A stretch of 64,000 bases of DNA, taken from Ooceraea biroi (taxonomy: Eukaryota > Arthropoda > Insecta > Hymenoptera > Formicidae). A model generated the notes under the pieces. The model did no database searches. It was not told the origin of the DNA and worked only from the letters and a program-made list of their open reading frames with translations. The translations under genes were made by a program, and so were the position numbers. Below, piece after piece: positions 1 to 13,330 of the stretch; positions within the stretch are counted from its first letter, which is position 1; each line of letters starts with the position of its first letter. The DNA lies in assembly GCF_003672135.1 (NCBI RefSeq), contig NC_039509.1:6076001-6140000 (forward strand), given 5' to 3'.

Positions 1-2124
1 GTGTCACGCGCACTTATATTCCGCTCGATACCAGCGTCAGCTGAACGTCGACGATAAGAAGATTAACACACCTGCTTATATACGCGAACGTATAGCTTAC
101 GAAACTTTGTTTCACTTGTTATAGATGTGAGACAAATTTGCTACAAAGCGGATTAACATTCGTTAATGCGCGACTGTTTAGACTAAGAAATATACGTGAG
201 TTGGTCTTACATGAATAATTATTCTCAAGTAAGGAAGGTATTTGCGGTCTTCCCAGTACATCGTGAAATAATTCTGGTGCTAAGATCCGATAGTTACCTG
301 TAAATATGTTTAGAGTCTTTATTTTTTTATCTTGAAAGTAAAGAACTGTTGCTTATGGAAAATGAAATATTATTTATCTATGCGAACGCGTATATTTGTT
401 ATATGTATTAATGCTTTAACCAACTAATAATATATGTATTTATATTAACATATATAATACACATTCAATCAATATTTTTTAAAGAAATATTTTTCTTATA
501 AAGCCGCACTGTATTGTTTAAATCATCTGATATTCGATACTGTATTATTTTATTTATTATTCTCACACTAATGTACATTCAGTATTGAACATTTTTTAAA
601 TATTAACAATTTTTTTAATCAACTAAGTACAGACTAGCTTAATAAAGCAGTTATTTCACGTAAAAGTAGGAATTCATTATTATGCCTTTATCTAATTAGA
701 GAAATTGCCGCAGAATGGGCGAGAATCCAAGTAATGAAACTTCTGATTATCCAATAACATGGATTCTGCCCCGAGGAGGGGGCCGAAAGGAGGTGGAAAA
801 AATGATGAATTAAACTCTGCTGATTGCACCGAGCAGCTATCTTCCGCGCGGAGGAGCGGGAGCTTATCTGCTTGAAAATTACTGCCGACGCGGCAACCCG
901 TTGCGGAAGCAAGCGTTTCATCCGATGTCGCCTTCGTACCCCGGGTAAACTCCTAATGATCGCGCTCGCGATTCGTTCATATGTCTCATACGAATACGTG
1001 TGCATGTGCGCACACATGTGTATCCGTATATTAGTCCTTTGTACGTATAGGTAAAGGTAGACATACGTACACGCATACGTACATATGCGGGAACTGTCTT
1101 CGACTTCGTTTTGTTCATAGGTTCCCCGTATGTACGAAGACGACCTCGACCAAGTGCTCGAGAGACTCGTTGAATTTCTGCGCGTTCCGTTGAGTTGTCG
1201 AAGGAAACACCCGACGGCTTGTCACTCTGTCTTATTGAACTATCTCGCTATCTCGTCCCCCATCTCTTCACGGATCCCTTCTCTCCAATTGCACTTGGTT
1301 ATGATCTTGTGCTCCGTAACTAGCACCCATCTAAAGTTCCCTGAACTGTGCTTCATGTGATAAAAGACTGTGCACGGACAGGAGAGCGCACAGTACCGTT
1401 TGTACAAAAATACCGTCGCGTGCCTGCAAAGGGAAAACGAAGAAGCGGGAAGAACATATACTTCTTCTCGTCCGAATCGGTTGGCCTGCTTTAAGTTGAT
1501 AGACAATTATTGTCTTTCCGGAATATTCGCGTGTACAGCGTTTTGGTAAAATTTTGCCTGGTTGATCAAATTGTCGAACGAGATGTTCTCAAAGAATGGT
1601 GAAGCGTGGCGGAGCATTGTGTTCGGGCGTTTCAATTTCGATTCCCCTTTGCAACGCGCACAAAGCGTCAAGAGCTCCGCACATACGCCATCAACTGTTT
1701 CTATTTAAATGTGTTTAGCGACCGCAAAAAATTGTTTTGTGAACAGCCGTCAGCTGTTATTTTTGAAACTTTCGCAAAAATGTGGATTACAACAGATTGT
1801 TGCTATTAAAATTGTATCGTAGCATTTGCATTGTGCATATTGCTAAAATGATTATTTTAATATTAAATAATATTGTGCACGTCAACTGTGTATGATGATA
1901 TTTCTCATCGGCGAAATGACAAGGAACATCTCTTCGCCGTGATGTAAAATATTCCAACTATTCTTGTCTTCAATTTATTTTCTCCGAGTCTACTTATTAC
2001 GCTTCACGTTGTCGCATCGGGTATAGACCCGATAGGTGATAGTTCTCGAATCCAACGTGATTGAACACGGATAAAATACAATCCTGTCAGCACGATAGAA
2101 TGGCCGAACGATCTCTCAACGAGA

Positions 2125-2652
2125 TCCATCCAAGAAACAGAGCTGTGCGAGAGGACGTTGTGCCAAGTGATCCAATTTCCAATTCCATTAGACGGTAAGC
2201 AACGCAAGGAAGCCCTATACATACACTGAATAACTTCGATTGTACGGCTCGACAGGCGTTGTAAAGAGCATCGGGTGAGATATCAGATGTGAGAGTACGT
2301 ACACGAGACATCCCTTACTTCATTGATCGTGTGAAAATCGTGCAATCAACACGATAGATCGCAATTAACAACGTTGAACTCGTAAGCGTGCCTATTAGCT
2401 TATTGCCAATTTTGCTGACGCTATGATAACACACGTACTCTTAGATGCAAAAAGTAAAGGTTTCGAGACACTATCGTATCGAGACGGAAGCGGAGAAGAG
2501 ATCCGAAATGCCCGGTTGCCGTGCGAATTGAACGAGGTGGACGAACGACACTTCACCACAGGATCTATTCAAGATTTGGCGAGATGCGGAGAGCATTGTA
2601 CGCGAATGATCCAATTTCCAATTCCATTGCAGGATGAACAAGGTATGAAGCC
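2125..2652. repeat. Diverged dispersed duplication (about 2125-2213 and 2562-2652)
   Basis: A perfect 22-bp match at 2168-2189 and 2607-2628 (contains GATCCAATTTCCAATTCC) sits inside a longer, weaker match. Shared flanks include a GATC(C/T)AT(C/T)CAAGA run upstream and a GAAGCC downstream. The two blocks are 439 bp apart in direct orientation. The frame through the second block stays open for 136 codons but resembles nothing I know. Confidence 0.5.
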
Positions 2653-5600
2653 ACACGATACCAATAACACGGATCGTATACCCCTTTGCACACTTTCCCG
2701 TAACTTCTTACGACGTTACGGATACGTTACGTGGCCGCGGATATTGCTTCTATTTCCAAACAGCACCCACTCTTATGACGCTCGTGATAAAAATTTAACA
2801 AATACGGTTGTTTCATCTACTTTTCTACGGTAGTAGATCGTGGAGCTACTTCAGTTTCTTGAGGTTTCTCGAAGAACATCTCGTTAGACTGAAATTTCAA
2901 CGTCGCAATATGTTATAACTTCAAACAGGTCTCAAAGTTATTCTTCAATCGTATTTGAAAAATCGTATTTCGGCAAAATAAGAACGTGAAGTTTTTCTCA
3001 TAATAGCATTCGGTTTGATCGATACCGTTTAGAAAGTTAAGCTTCGTTCGTGTTCATTCGACCGTCAGACGGGCGCTCTGTGTTCCGTACCGTCCGACAA
3101 ACGAAACTAATTCGAACGGTCCACTACAAACGGACGTTCATGTCAAATATGAACGCTCTTTTCGGCAATCGTTTCGAAATTTCACGGAAATGTACAACGG
3201 AAATATTCGTACATTGTGTGGTAATGATCGCCAGTAATCGTGATACCACATAATCATTAAATTTCCGATTATTATTCTCCACGATCGATTAATCAAATAA
3301 AAGGGCGAATGTGTGAAATTGGAATCAGTGCCGGTATTACGAATGCGCTATTCATCTTTATCCGGTGACAGCTCAACTTGTCGCAGAAATTAGTTATTCG
3401 GCGACAACGTTATACCTTGGAGAGAGGAGCTAACATTACGAATACCGTCATCCTGAAGTACCGCAAACAGCCCCAGGCGATAACAGTCTCGCGTACTATT
3501 TCGCATCATTAGCCCGGGTGCTCCTCAACAAGTATACGCGCCCTAAAGACGTACGACGTGTGGTCGGGGGGGATGAATGAGCACGATAATGAAAAACTAA
3601 GGACGAGATGCGATGCTTAACAGCTTTCCGCGAACCCGCGCAGCCTCGCGGACGAGAGTGACAACGCGTCGAGCTGAATACGATCGACCAATATTGTTGA
3701 GACAATTAACAATCGAGACATCTCGGGAAGCCCGGTATGGACGGGTGTAGGAATAAACATTTCTCAGCCGCTTGTCAGAAGCACCGGCATTCACTCTCGG
3801 CGCGGTGGCGGTACTCCCGCGCTGCTTTGCGAGTTAATAGCCCGTACTTTCAGCCCCTGTAACCCCGGGGGCGATTCAGATAAAGCTGCTTCATGAAGCC
3901 AACGGCCGTACGCCGTTGCCCCGCAGTCAGTTGCATAACGTGCGACGTCAGTGCGTCGCAGTGTCGAGAGAGCCGCATCCCCGACAATACCGAACTGTGA
4001 CCGAACGCGCCGAGTAGGTTTTGCACCCTCCGAGTTCTAGCGCATCAGCTCTCGCGGTCGCACCCTCGTACACTAGGTCAACTTAGGCGCGACTCGGTTG
4101 GCGCTTGAGATACTTTCTGTCATCTGTCGTCCGGAAGAGCGCGGTCTCGCTTGAAATTCCGCGTGACAAGCGGAAATGTGGAACGCGCGTAAAGAATTTT
4201 AAAATTACTTTGAGAAGTTTGCTTGCTTGGATTATTGAAGGAACATCGTGTACAGCGTGTGCTTAAAGTATCAGTACATCAAATATTGTGTTCAGGAAGG
4301 GAAGATGCTACCTATACAATACCTATACTATTCTTGCTGGCGAGTCTCTGCTGGATTCATAACTTTCGGATTTTTGTCGGTTTTAATACGTTCATCCGTG
4401 CCAATATCCCGTAGTAGACCGCGGTAAGACAGTATACGTTGAGCGTATTCGCATTTTAATTCTCCGTCCGCGAAACTCAATAAATTTTCGAGTTTGGCGC
4501 ACTCGCTTTAGTATGTTAAGTGGTCCACAACATTTGCGGCCTGTTTGGATCGTTAACGAATTAGTTTTGCTTTGTTGGAGAGAGCAGTGGATTTTGTTGC
4601 ACACAGTTTTATATTCACACTGTGCGACTCGTGTGCATGACGTTAAAAATGTAACGAACAGAATTTATATATACATATTACGGGAGCAAAAACAAGTTTA
4701 AATATTGAATTATTTCATTCGCACATTTTCAGCCGTACAATTGCCATTTCCAATTAAATTAATAAAAAAATTCACACACGTTTATGTAATTATATCTAAT
4801 TAGCAAAAACATGGAAATTGTGATTTTGGTCAAAGTACCTATGAAATTACTAATATAATTTATTAATGCATGAAATATTTGATATTGGATTTAACTGATC
4901 GCGTTATCTTTTAATGTCAATAGCCATCGAGAAGTCACAGTACATGTATGAATAAAACATTTAAACGGTTGACACCTCGTCACCTTTTGCATTTGATCGA
5001 CCGGATCGAATAAGCCAGGATCAACCTGTGACAAGATCATCCTCTATTACTTCATGCGCATCATGACAATTTGACCTATAGGTGGCCATCCACCTACCCA
5101 GTCAATCCATTTGTCCATTACGTAATGTCACGTTTAATCTGCTCGAAACGTTCACTCAAATTATTGATTGTTGAACATGTCACTGCAATGCACTTGCACG
5201 AATTTTTCGAGATTATTGTTAACAATTTGCATTGATTTATTTAATTCGCTAGTAATGAATTTCTCATTTTTGGAACACAACCTTTATAATGGATGAAATT
5301 GAATAATTAATATTTATATAAAAGTTATAGGATTTTTAAGAAATATGATATAACGATGTAATCTGAATCTATGGAAAATAAAGTTTCAATTAAATTTTAT
5401 ATAAAATCTTTGTTGTATAATTATGGCTTTTGATGAATTGAATTATAAAATTTTTAGTTATACAAAATATTATTGAATTGTATTGAGAGTATATTATTTA
5501 GTATCGGCGAATATTGATAATTATATCGGATTTTTCTTTATAAACCTGGATTTTACTGCAGTTTTAAATTCCACTACATCGTTAGCAGCTTTATATCATT

Positions 5601-8576
5601 GGTTGAGCAATTGAAATCTTGAAAAAGATGAAATATAATGTAAAAGCTACATGGAAAGCTGAAGTGCTAACATTAAAATTGACGGTCGCTTACATGCGCG
5701 CCATTTAACGTCTCTTGACTGGGCTCGAGAGGATTTCCCAGCTGTTCTCGCAATACTAAATGCTATTACGTGAAGTACCACGTACAAATATATTACACAT
5801 CGGACATTATGCAATCGGGTTTCATTTGCCGCAACTGAGGTATTAAATGTAGATATCCGGTAAGAGGCTTTTAATGCATTCAGAAATTCTTTAATGAATT
5901 TGCGGAGATTGCATCGTACTAAGCGCTGGATATGCGATTATTACACTCAGAAAATATTCACTACACCATAAAAATATTGTATACATAAAATATATGTATC
6001 CATTTCCAATTTTTTTCTCCACTTTCAGCGCTTCTTCGAGCTAAATTTTTAATTCTATCATACGAGGAAAACACAGCAGCGCGGCTTACATTATGATATG
6101 AAAAATCTTTCCCGCTGCGAATTTTTTTCGCGAATGCGACCAACGGCTACCGTGCGTGAATACTCGTAACATGACGCTGGTATAATTTGTCGAGCATATC
6201 GAAATTTTAGTGTACATAGAAATGTTCACGTGACGGTCCCACCGATATCGTCGCTGCTGTTTTTGTATTCGTTATTTTGGTTGCATACAAATTTAACGAA
6301 ACGAAAACAATACCTGCGCCAAACGTCCCGCTCGTTAGACCATTAACGGGGTTCTCCGTGCATCGTGAATAAACGATGACAATGCACAAGAGGTGTGAGG
6401 TCGATTCACGCACGTATTCGCTATTGGCTGACGAACAAGTAATATCTAGAATTTCTGTCACTTCTACTACATTGCACCTCGGTTTTTGGGGGGTTATTCG
6501 CCTGTGAGGCTGATATTTTTAAATTCCTAAACCGTGTCCTAAATTTTCATGCTTCAGGAATTTTCTATACAGGAAGAGCAAATATCTTTATTTTACGTGG
6601 AACCCATGCATGTTGCAAATGCAAGCATAATGCAAAGGCATATATGCTTTCCGTACGATTATTGTACAAATATTTTATGTCAACGCTTTTACTGAAGAAT
6701 AAACAATGTTCGATATCAATTCTTTTGATATAATAATAAGCATTTATACGTGTAGCATATTTTTTTGTAATATAGCTAAAAAAGTATATGGTTTAATATA
6801 TATATATGTTATAAATACAATGTTTCTCCCGAATTATTGGATGTGGATGTGTATTCGTGCCAAAGGTCAACAACCGCAACCTGACAACGGTCAAAGTGCA
6901 GATCTTGGCGAACAGGATGTTAATCCTTCACGTCGGATTGCGAATGGTTCCCCTGGTTGTTTGAGTAACATTTAGCTTCGCGCAACAAGCACGTCGGTTT
7001 TACGTCCCCAACAGGATCGGTCAGGGTCCAACGTCGAGCTAGTTTCTGGGTTCTCCGCAGATTTGGATTCTCGCAAGATAACTATACACTTGTCGACCAT
7101 AAAAGTCACCGTAAAGATCTTGGCTGAAACTTGATCCTTCGGATAACAGAGCACGAAAAAAATAACAAAACAAGGCTCGCCTGTGCCTTTGTCCGTAACG
7201 ATTATTAAGTTCGGAATTAATTAAAACTCTTAACGACTCTTAAGTATTTTCAAGCGGCGAATTTTCCATATCTGACAAATCTAATCTCTGTTGATTGCTG
7301 TCCGAAGAAAACTCTGTCATGTTTTCGCGTTTTCGGCTCACATGTTAGAAATATTACTGTAAGATCTCGTAATGAAGTAAAATCGTCAAATGCGGCCAGT
7401 TTTGTTCTCATAATTTACAGTTACGCAAAGTTAATTCGTTCAAGTTTGCGGACTGCCGTGAACACGTAAGTTTAATCCTTATGACGCCACGAACCCTCGT
7501 TGTGACCCTCATTTGAGCTCATCCGATGAGCACGGTCTTCCGTGCTGGTGAGACTCACTCAGCCACGGTCTACGTCGTGGTCGGGTGCTCAAAATATCAC
7601 TGATATGATTATGCCCCGGACAGGTTTGTCTTCGCACCTGTCTCCGTACTCGCGCGAGAAGAGGATACGCCGACGGTCATGTATTAAAGAGGATCTCTGC
7701 ACCGAAATCAAGCTAAAGAGAGCAGTCGAATTTGGCTCACTCACTTCCCGTTTGACAGAAGCACCCTTTCGTCTCATTCGTACGCTTGTTCCATCTCGTT
7801 CTGATAATACGAGCACTCGTGCTTAAATAGGAGCACGCGATACGTTAATCATTTCTGGCGAGTCTCTCCTCCATATCTCGTCCCAATAATAGAAACTCTC
7901 TCTCTCCATCCTACGTGCATTCACAGTTGGTAAAAGGCGCCCGGCCGTTTGGGAGCCGAGAAGACATTAATTACTCTTATCTGTGCAAACAGTCCGTTAC
8001 GGGCAACCGAGGTCGGCCCCGGCGACTCGGGGAACTCGTCCAGTTAGTTGCGGCGTGCCCCCGTTCCGCGGAGCCCTAAAACCGCGTCGCTTTCAATCCT
8101 GCCGAGCCATACACGAACGCCCACCCCTTTCTTCGTTGACTTTGCCGTCGGCCACGTTGGCCGATTCGGTCTCTGCTTCGTGTCGCGTCGCGAAATACGA
8201 CACTAAGGGGTAGCTAAACGAGCCGTAACCCAACGGCGGCAGGGGCTAAATAAAGCTGCTTCGTCACCCTCAGTGAATGACGAATCGATGCTTAAGTTCA
8301 CGCTCAAATTCTGGTTCTAAAACGAGAGCATTTGGAGTATTTAAGAGAAACTCGTTACAAAAGGCAGAGTTGAATTATTCTTTTAATATTTTGATACCAT
8401 CAGCCTTGTCAAGAATATCCTTCACGTTTTTCCCTCGTTTCGGTAAGCGAATTGACCAAACCTTCTACACTTGTCTGCCTTTTGGCTTATTGGCGCAAAA
8501 AGGAGATAAAAAGAAGAAAAAACAGGATTATGGCGCGACGATGGTGGTCTAAATTTTTGCGCAAAAATTCTTGGAG

Positions 8577-8606
<30 letters not shown>
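8577..8606. repeat. (AT)n microsatellite
   Basis: About 15 uninterrupted AT dinucleotides bounded by GAGCT and CGC. Confidence 0.85.
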
Positions 8607-8608
<2 letters not shown>

Positions 8609-11085
8609 CTTGGTACCGCTGCTGACCCATTTGGCTGGAGTTTCTACGTCGCTTAAGCTCAATTTACGTAAGATCGATGTAAGGACGGTCGAGCGGAAGA
8701 GTATGAAGGCGAAGGGACGATCGAAAGAAATGTAATAAAAGAAAGAAATCCAAGAAAAGTACACGTGAGCGAGCGTTAGAAAAATTCGGTTCTCATCAGG
8801 AGAACGAAATAAAATTTATGGCGTCATCGTGCATATGTTACGTAAGAGCAATACCAGAAATAAATTATTGGAAAACAAGCATAATATGATAATAAACATG
8901 GCACAGAATAAAATAACAAAGATTAATATAAAATTATACAAAATTGAATATGAAGAAAATCTTATTAACTAATATCGAGACGTACGCGTCATTTATCTCT
9001 TTTATGATCGTGAATCAATTTAGCTTGGGCAGATACGCCGTCGACTAACACCTTCTCAGACATGATGCAAGCGCAAAAAGGGAAAATGAGAATAAGAAGA
9101 TGAGGGAGAGCGGCGCGCAGCCGCGAGTGAGGGATAAAGAGAGCGAAAATATCTTGGAATGAGTGTATCTCAGCACGGCGGGATTGTCGGGCGTCATAAA
9201 AGTCCACGGGACTAAAGTTCTCTCCTATTACGATGCCACAAGCGTTAACTGAATATTTCAGGATACTTTTGGATACCGCCACCGCTGCTGCCGTCGCATT
9301 AGATCGTGTCTCAAAAGCGCGTCAACTACATGCAAGCTCCCTCCCATCAACAGGGCCAGGAAAGCGCTTTTTCGAAAGGCACTTCATTTTCACCGCTAGT
9401 TGAGTTTGCGTGAACCTTTTGTCCTACATCTTGCCTCATTTCGGTTCGAATGACATTTTTGACGAGCGGAGGCACCTACTTACCCAACTACTTGACTTAT
9501 CATACAGCTATTCAAAATTGTAACGCGTTCCTCTCTTTCTTTTTCTTTCTCTGTTTCATAAATATCAAACGTTCGTAAACGCAGCAACGCGAAACGTTCC
9601 AGCAGCGTCTCAAAAATTCAAATAATCTTTGTTTCTTTGTGGAATTGCTATTTAATTAAAATCGCAGATTGTTACGGACAGCTATTGCAATATGCATGCA
9701 TGCCAAGATAGAGTGGAGGATCGACGAACGCAGATCCTCTCGGCCTCCATCCCCGATGACAAGGGCACAGCATTAATTCTAGGGCCAGCAGTTACTCGAC
9801 ATCGTAGTTACAACGCAGACGGTCGTGCATCATCGATAGCCTCGCTTAAAATTCGCCGATTCGCCGGGCGTCGACGACCATTAAATATCTTCGAGTCTGC
9901 GCGTAGTATCTTCTCATGCTGTGGCACTCGCTTCCGCCGGATGTGCGACGGGAAAGGATGAACGCGAAGAGCGAGGGTGGACGGGTAAAGGGAGAAGAGA
10001 CAGAATCGGGGATGACAGGAGCTGAGCTATGCTGGCCAGTTGCCAAACAACCCTCTCGGGAACTGCGGGAGTGAAAAACGTGTTCCTTACGACCTCCGAT
10101 CTTCTTCTGGAAATATACTACAACTTGTCTTCATCTCTTTCTCTCTTTCAATTATTTAATAAGAAAGTTAAGTCATGTTACATAATGCTTAAGCGCAGCC
10201 ATTGTACAGAGTTTCGTGGCTAACAAACGTTAATTAGTAAAAGAGAAAGAAGGAATCCAAGGTAGTTTTAACACGCCATTGATATAAAATTAAAAGAGTC
10301 ATAATTACGTGACTCTAATCTAAATTACAGTCACGTGATTTTTTGATATTTATAGATACGTGTGTATAGCATTCGGCAGGATTAATCTTATTATATTACG
10401 TGAGCTTTTATATTGTAGAACTTTTGTTTGTAACACAAATGTTAGTTAACACAGAAAACAAATACGTAAAATTCGTCCCTCAATATATAGAAAATCCCTT
10501 TATTTATAATAGTGCAACAGCAAACAAAACTATTCCTCGCGAATCTATTTCCTGTATTTATTGAAACTGTGCATTACAAGCACAGTAAGGCATAAATATT
10601 GTCAGTATTGTTAAAATAACCGACGACTGACGAGAGGTCTTGTCATCCACTCTTAATTAAATGTTACTACTTAAATTACTTTAATTAAATTTAAATTAAA
10701 AAAAAACATTAACTAATTCGTGAAATGTCATAGCGAAATCCTTATTACTGACAATTATCTCTGAAAAAATCATTCCAACGCGATCAAAGCAGCCACGCAA
10801 CCGATATATATCATACCTATGTGACGTATTTGTGGCATCGCTACCTGTCAAGCCGTGTACACAAGGACAAAATGGTATAAAAGAAAAAAAAAAAGATAGC
10901 GGTGGCATCTCGATGCGGTTTCAGCTCCATACACTGCGCCTCTCACGCTAAATATTCATGATACGGGACCGCATATCTGGGCTATTGTTCTATGCTCCAG
11001 AGTGGAAATACCATAAAGCCGCAGAAGGGTCGTGCAGGCGCTTACTCCTGCCACGTTTCCCATATCTGTAGGCACGCTTCACTTA

Positions 11086-11109
11086 CCCTCTCTCTTTCTC
11101 TCTCTCTCC
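11086..11109. repeat. (CT)n imperfect microsatellite
   Basis: CT-rich run with one T insertion, CTCTCTTTCTCTCTCTCT. Confidence 0.7.
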
Positions 11110-12934
11110 ACTTGTCCCCTTCACTCGTGTGTTGTCTGAGCTTTACATTTATCTTCCTCACCATCGGTGGAGCAATATTGCTGTTAGTTGCGGTCGAAAT
11201 CGATATATCTTCGAAAATAATTAAACGGCACGACACGTCCTCCGTTGCGTTTGAAGTTGTAATCGTCAGAAGAATCGTATAAAACGTAATACTCACAAAT
11301 ACTAATAATATTAGAAAATAGTACTCAATCAACATAAAATGAGTGAATTAACTATTTTCGGTCTCACTTTGGATCATTATCAATAGCTACTGCACAAGAA
11401 ATGCATCAAAAGGAATTTTAGTCCTACTGTAATACATACGTATACTTGGCGCGAGACACTACCGTGTCTCTTGACATTCTCTTTCTGCACAGAAAAGAAT
11501 ATAAAAGCTGTTTATTAAATCTGTGATCTGAATACATATTTCAATATTAGATGAAACGTTTATTAATTATTATCAATGGTTTTGATATAGGTAGAGTTTA
11601 TATCGTGTCTTCAGAAAATTCACATGGAGACTAACCGACGTTACGGACGACGATAAAATACGGGTCTCCGGAGAACGTGTCTAATTCTGCTGTGCCACTA
11701 GCTGCAGCTTATAATTGAGATGACAAGATAGAAGTATCGTCGATATTTATGTCGAGAGATTCGAGTGATATATATTGCTCATAGGTTGATGATGGATGAG
11801 AAAATGCAACGTGATAATTCCGAAATCTGTGTATGTTTGATAAAATATATAAACAATAAATAAATTATTATTCTGAATGTTTATACTATCTGATAGTTTG
11901 CAACCTTATAAAAGAAAAATGCATACATTATGATTTATGACCGACTTTTTCATTAAATTGCGTAAGTAAATTTACGATTCCGATGCTTCGCCAGGCTTGA
12001 ATTATTCATCGAGCGAATTAATTAAGGATTCTGCATACTTACGCTTTCAGTAATTTTGTGAAAAGAAAGAAACAAGTTACACACAGGTAACAAGTTTTTT
12101 TACACGCTAGAAACTTTATTTCTCAACGTGTTTAAGATTTAAGCATAAAAACTTATATAAAAATTATGCAATATGACACATATGTACATATATATATACA
12201 CACATGTATATTCCCTTATGCATGTAAAGCAGCCAGGTTTTCTCAACTCTGGTAAACTATCGTTTCGTGTACTCCATGTCGCGTCGTCCCGATTCCTGTG
12301 CGTTACCATTTCTCTTACTTCCACTGTTCTGTTTTCTGTCACTCGATATTTATCTACGGATCCATTTGTCTGCTTATCCGTACATCGACGTATCTATTTA
12401 TCTATTTTACGTCCCTGACTTTTTATCCCTCGTCTACCTATCTCCGAACTTTACGAGTGCTTTCGTTCGATCCTTTTGTACCACTCTATTTTCGGTGCAG
12501 CGTGTTCTCCATTTTTATTTTTTGTGCACGCGTCGTTTTCACAGAAACGATCTACAGCGATGTCTCTTGAATTATCCCGTAAATTGCGCCACACCAATGT
12601 TCGTACGTACCTGTATTTACCTAAAGGTTTATCATAAAAATGCACGTGTATAATATCCCTGTTAGATATCGAGTCGACCATGGAGCTATGCAGAACGCGA
12701 CGGAAAATAGTTTTCAGTTTATCCAGTCGTGCGATAAAGTGGATAGGGATGAATAAAGAGTTACGGTGGTGCGAGGGAGTGCGAAGAAATGTTGCCATTA
12801 TAACCCAGCAAGAAAAACTCGAGGAAGATAAAGATACGAGCGCTCGTTAAATACGGGATGTGTGACGGAGCATGAAATAATAAAAGAACAAAATGATTAA
12901 TGCCGGCTACGTGTCCGAGAATGGGGAATATAGC

Positions 12935-12960
12935 GAGCGTTGTCTTAATTAACAACGCTC
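12935..12960. repeat. Perfect inverted repeat, 9-bp arms, 8-nt loop
   Basis: GAGCGTTGT and ACAACGCTC flank CTTAATTA. The arms are GC-containing, unlike the AT-rich surroundings. Confidence 0.7.
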
Positions 12961-13092
12961 TGTGTGCACGTTTCGTGGAAATATAGATTTCGCTTCATTT
13001 CACCGATTACCATTATTAATGATCGATACAAGTGTAATGGAATATCTGCGGGGCGTGGTGCTCATCGATTACATATTACCATATACGTAATA

Positions 13093-13124
13093 ACAATATT
13101 ATATTATTACAATATTATATTATT
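13093..13124. repeat. Perfect 16-bp tandem repeat, two copies
   Basis: ACAATATTATATTATT is repeated twice head to tail with no mismatch, in AT-rich intergenic DNA. Confidence 0.8.
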
Positions 13125-13308
13125 ACCTTTTTATTAATTTAAGCGCTTGGACTCGGATGTTTGCGTTTGTAAATTGTAAGGAAATGTAAGAAAATAAATT
13201 TTAATATTTATCTTTGTCATTTGCACACACCCAAATTTGTTTTTCTCTTATAATATATTACACTTGTTGCTTTACATTTTGGAAATTAGCAAGTCATTTT
13301 TTAAATGA

Positions 13309-13330
13309 TCTCTCTCTCTCTCTCTCTCTC
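13309..13330. repeat. (CT)n microsatellite
   Basis: Eleven uninterrupted CT or TC dinucleotides. Confidence 0.85.

Larger units (their letters stand above)
1..9000. other. Gene-poor region 1
   Basis: I see no supportable gene. About 300-680 and 4,640-6,900 are AT-rich. CpG-rich patches at about 780-1,110, 3,500-4,180 and 7,900-8,270 have no codon structure that I recognise. They could be regulatory sequence or non-coding exons. The diverged duplication near 2.1-2.65 kb and the AT microsatellite at 8.58 kb are the only structured items. Confidence 0.6.

Noticed and set aside
3870..8270. Shared AATAAAGCTGCTTC-like string at about 3.88 and 8.25 kb
   Set aside because: Only about 13 bases match, which is expected by chance many times in a window of this size.
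8549..8764. Minus-strand open frame containing a YIYIYI run
   Set aside because: It is the translation of the AT microsatellite.
12139..12653. Overlapping open frames of 80-128 codons around 12.2-12.6 kb
   Set aside because: Translations are rich in Tyr/Leu/Ser from CT- and AT-rich DNA, differ in all frames, and show no domain.
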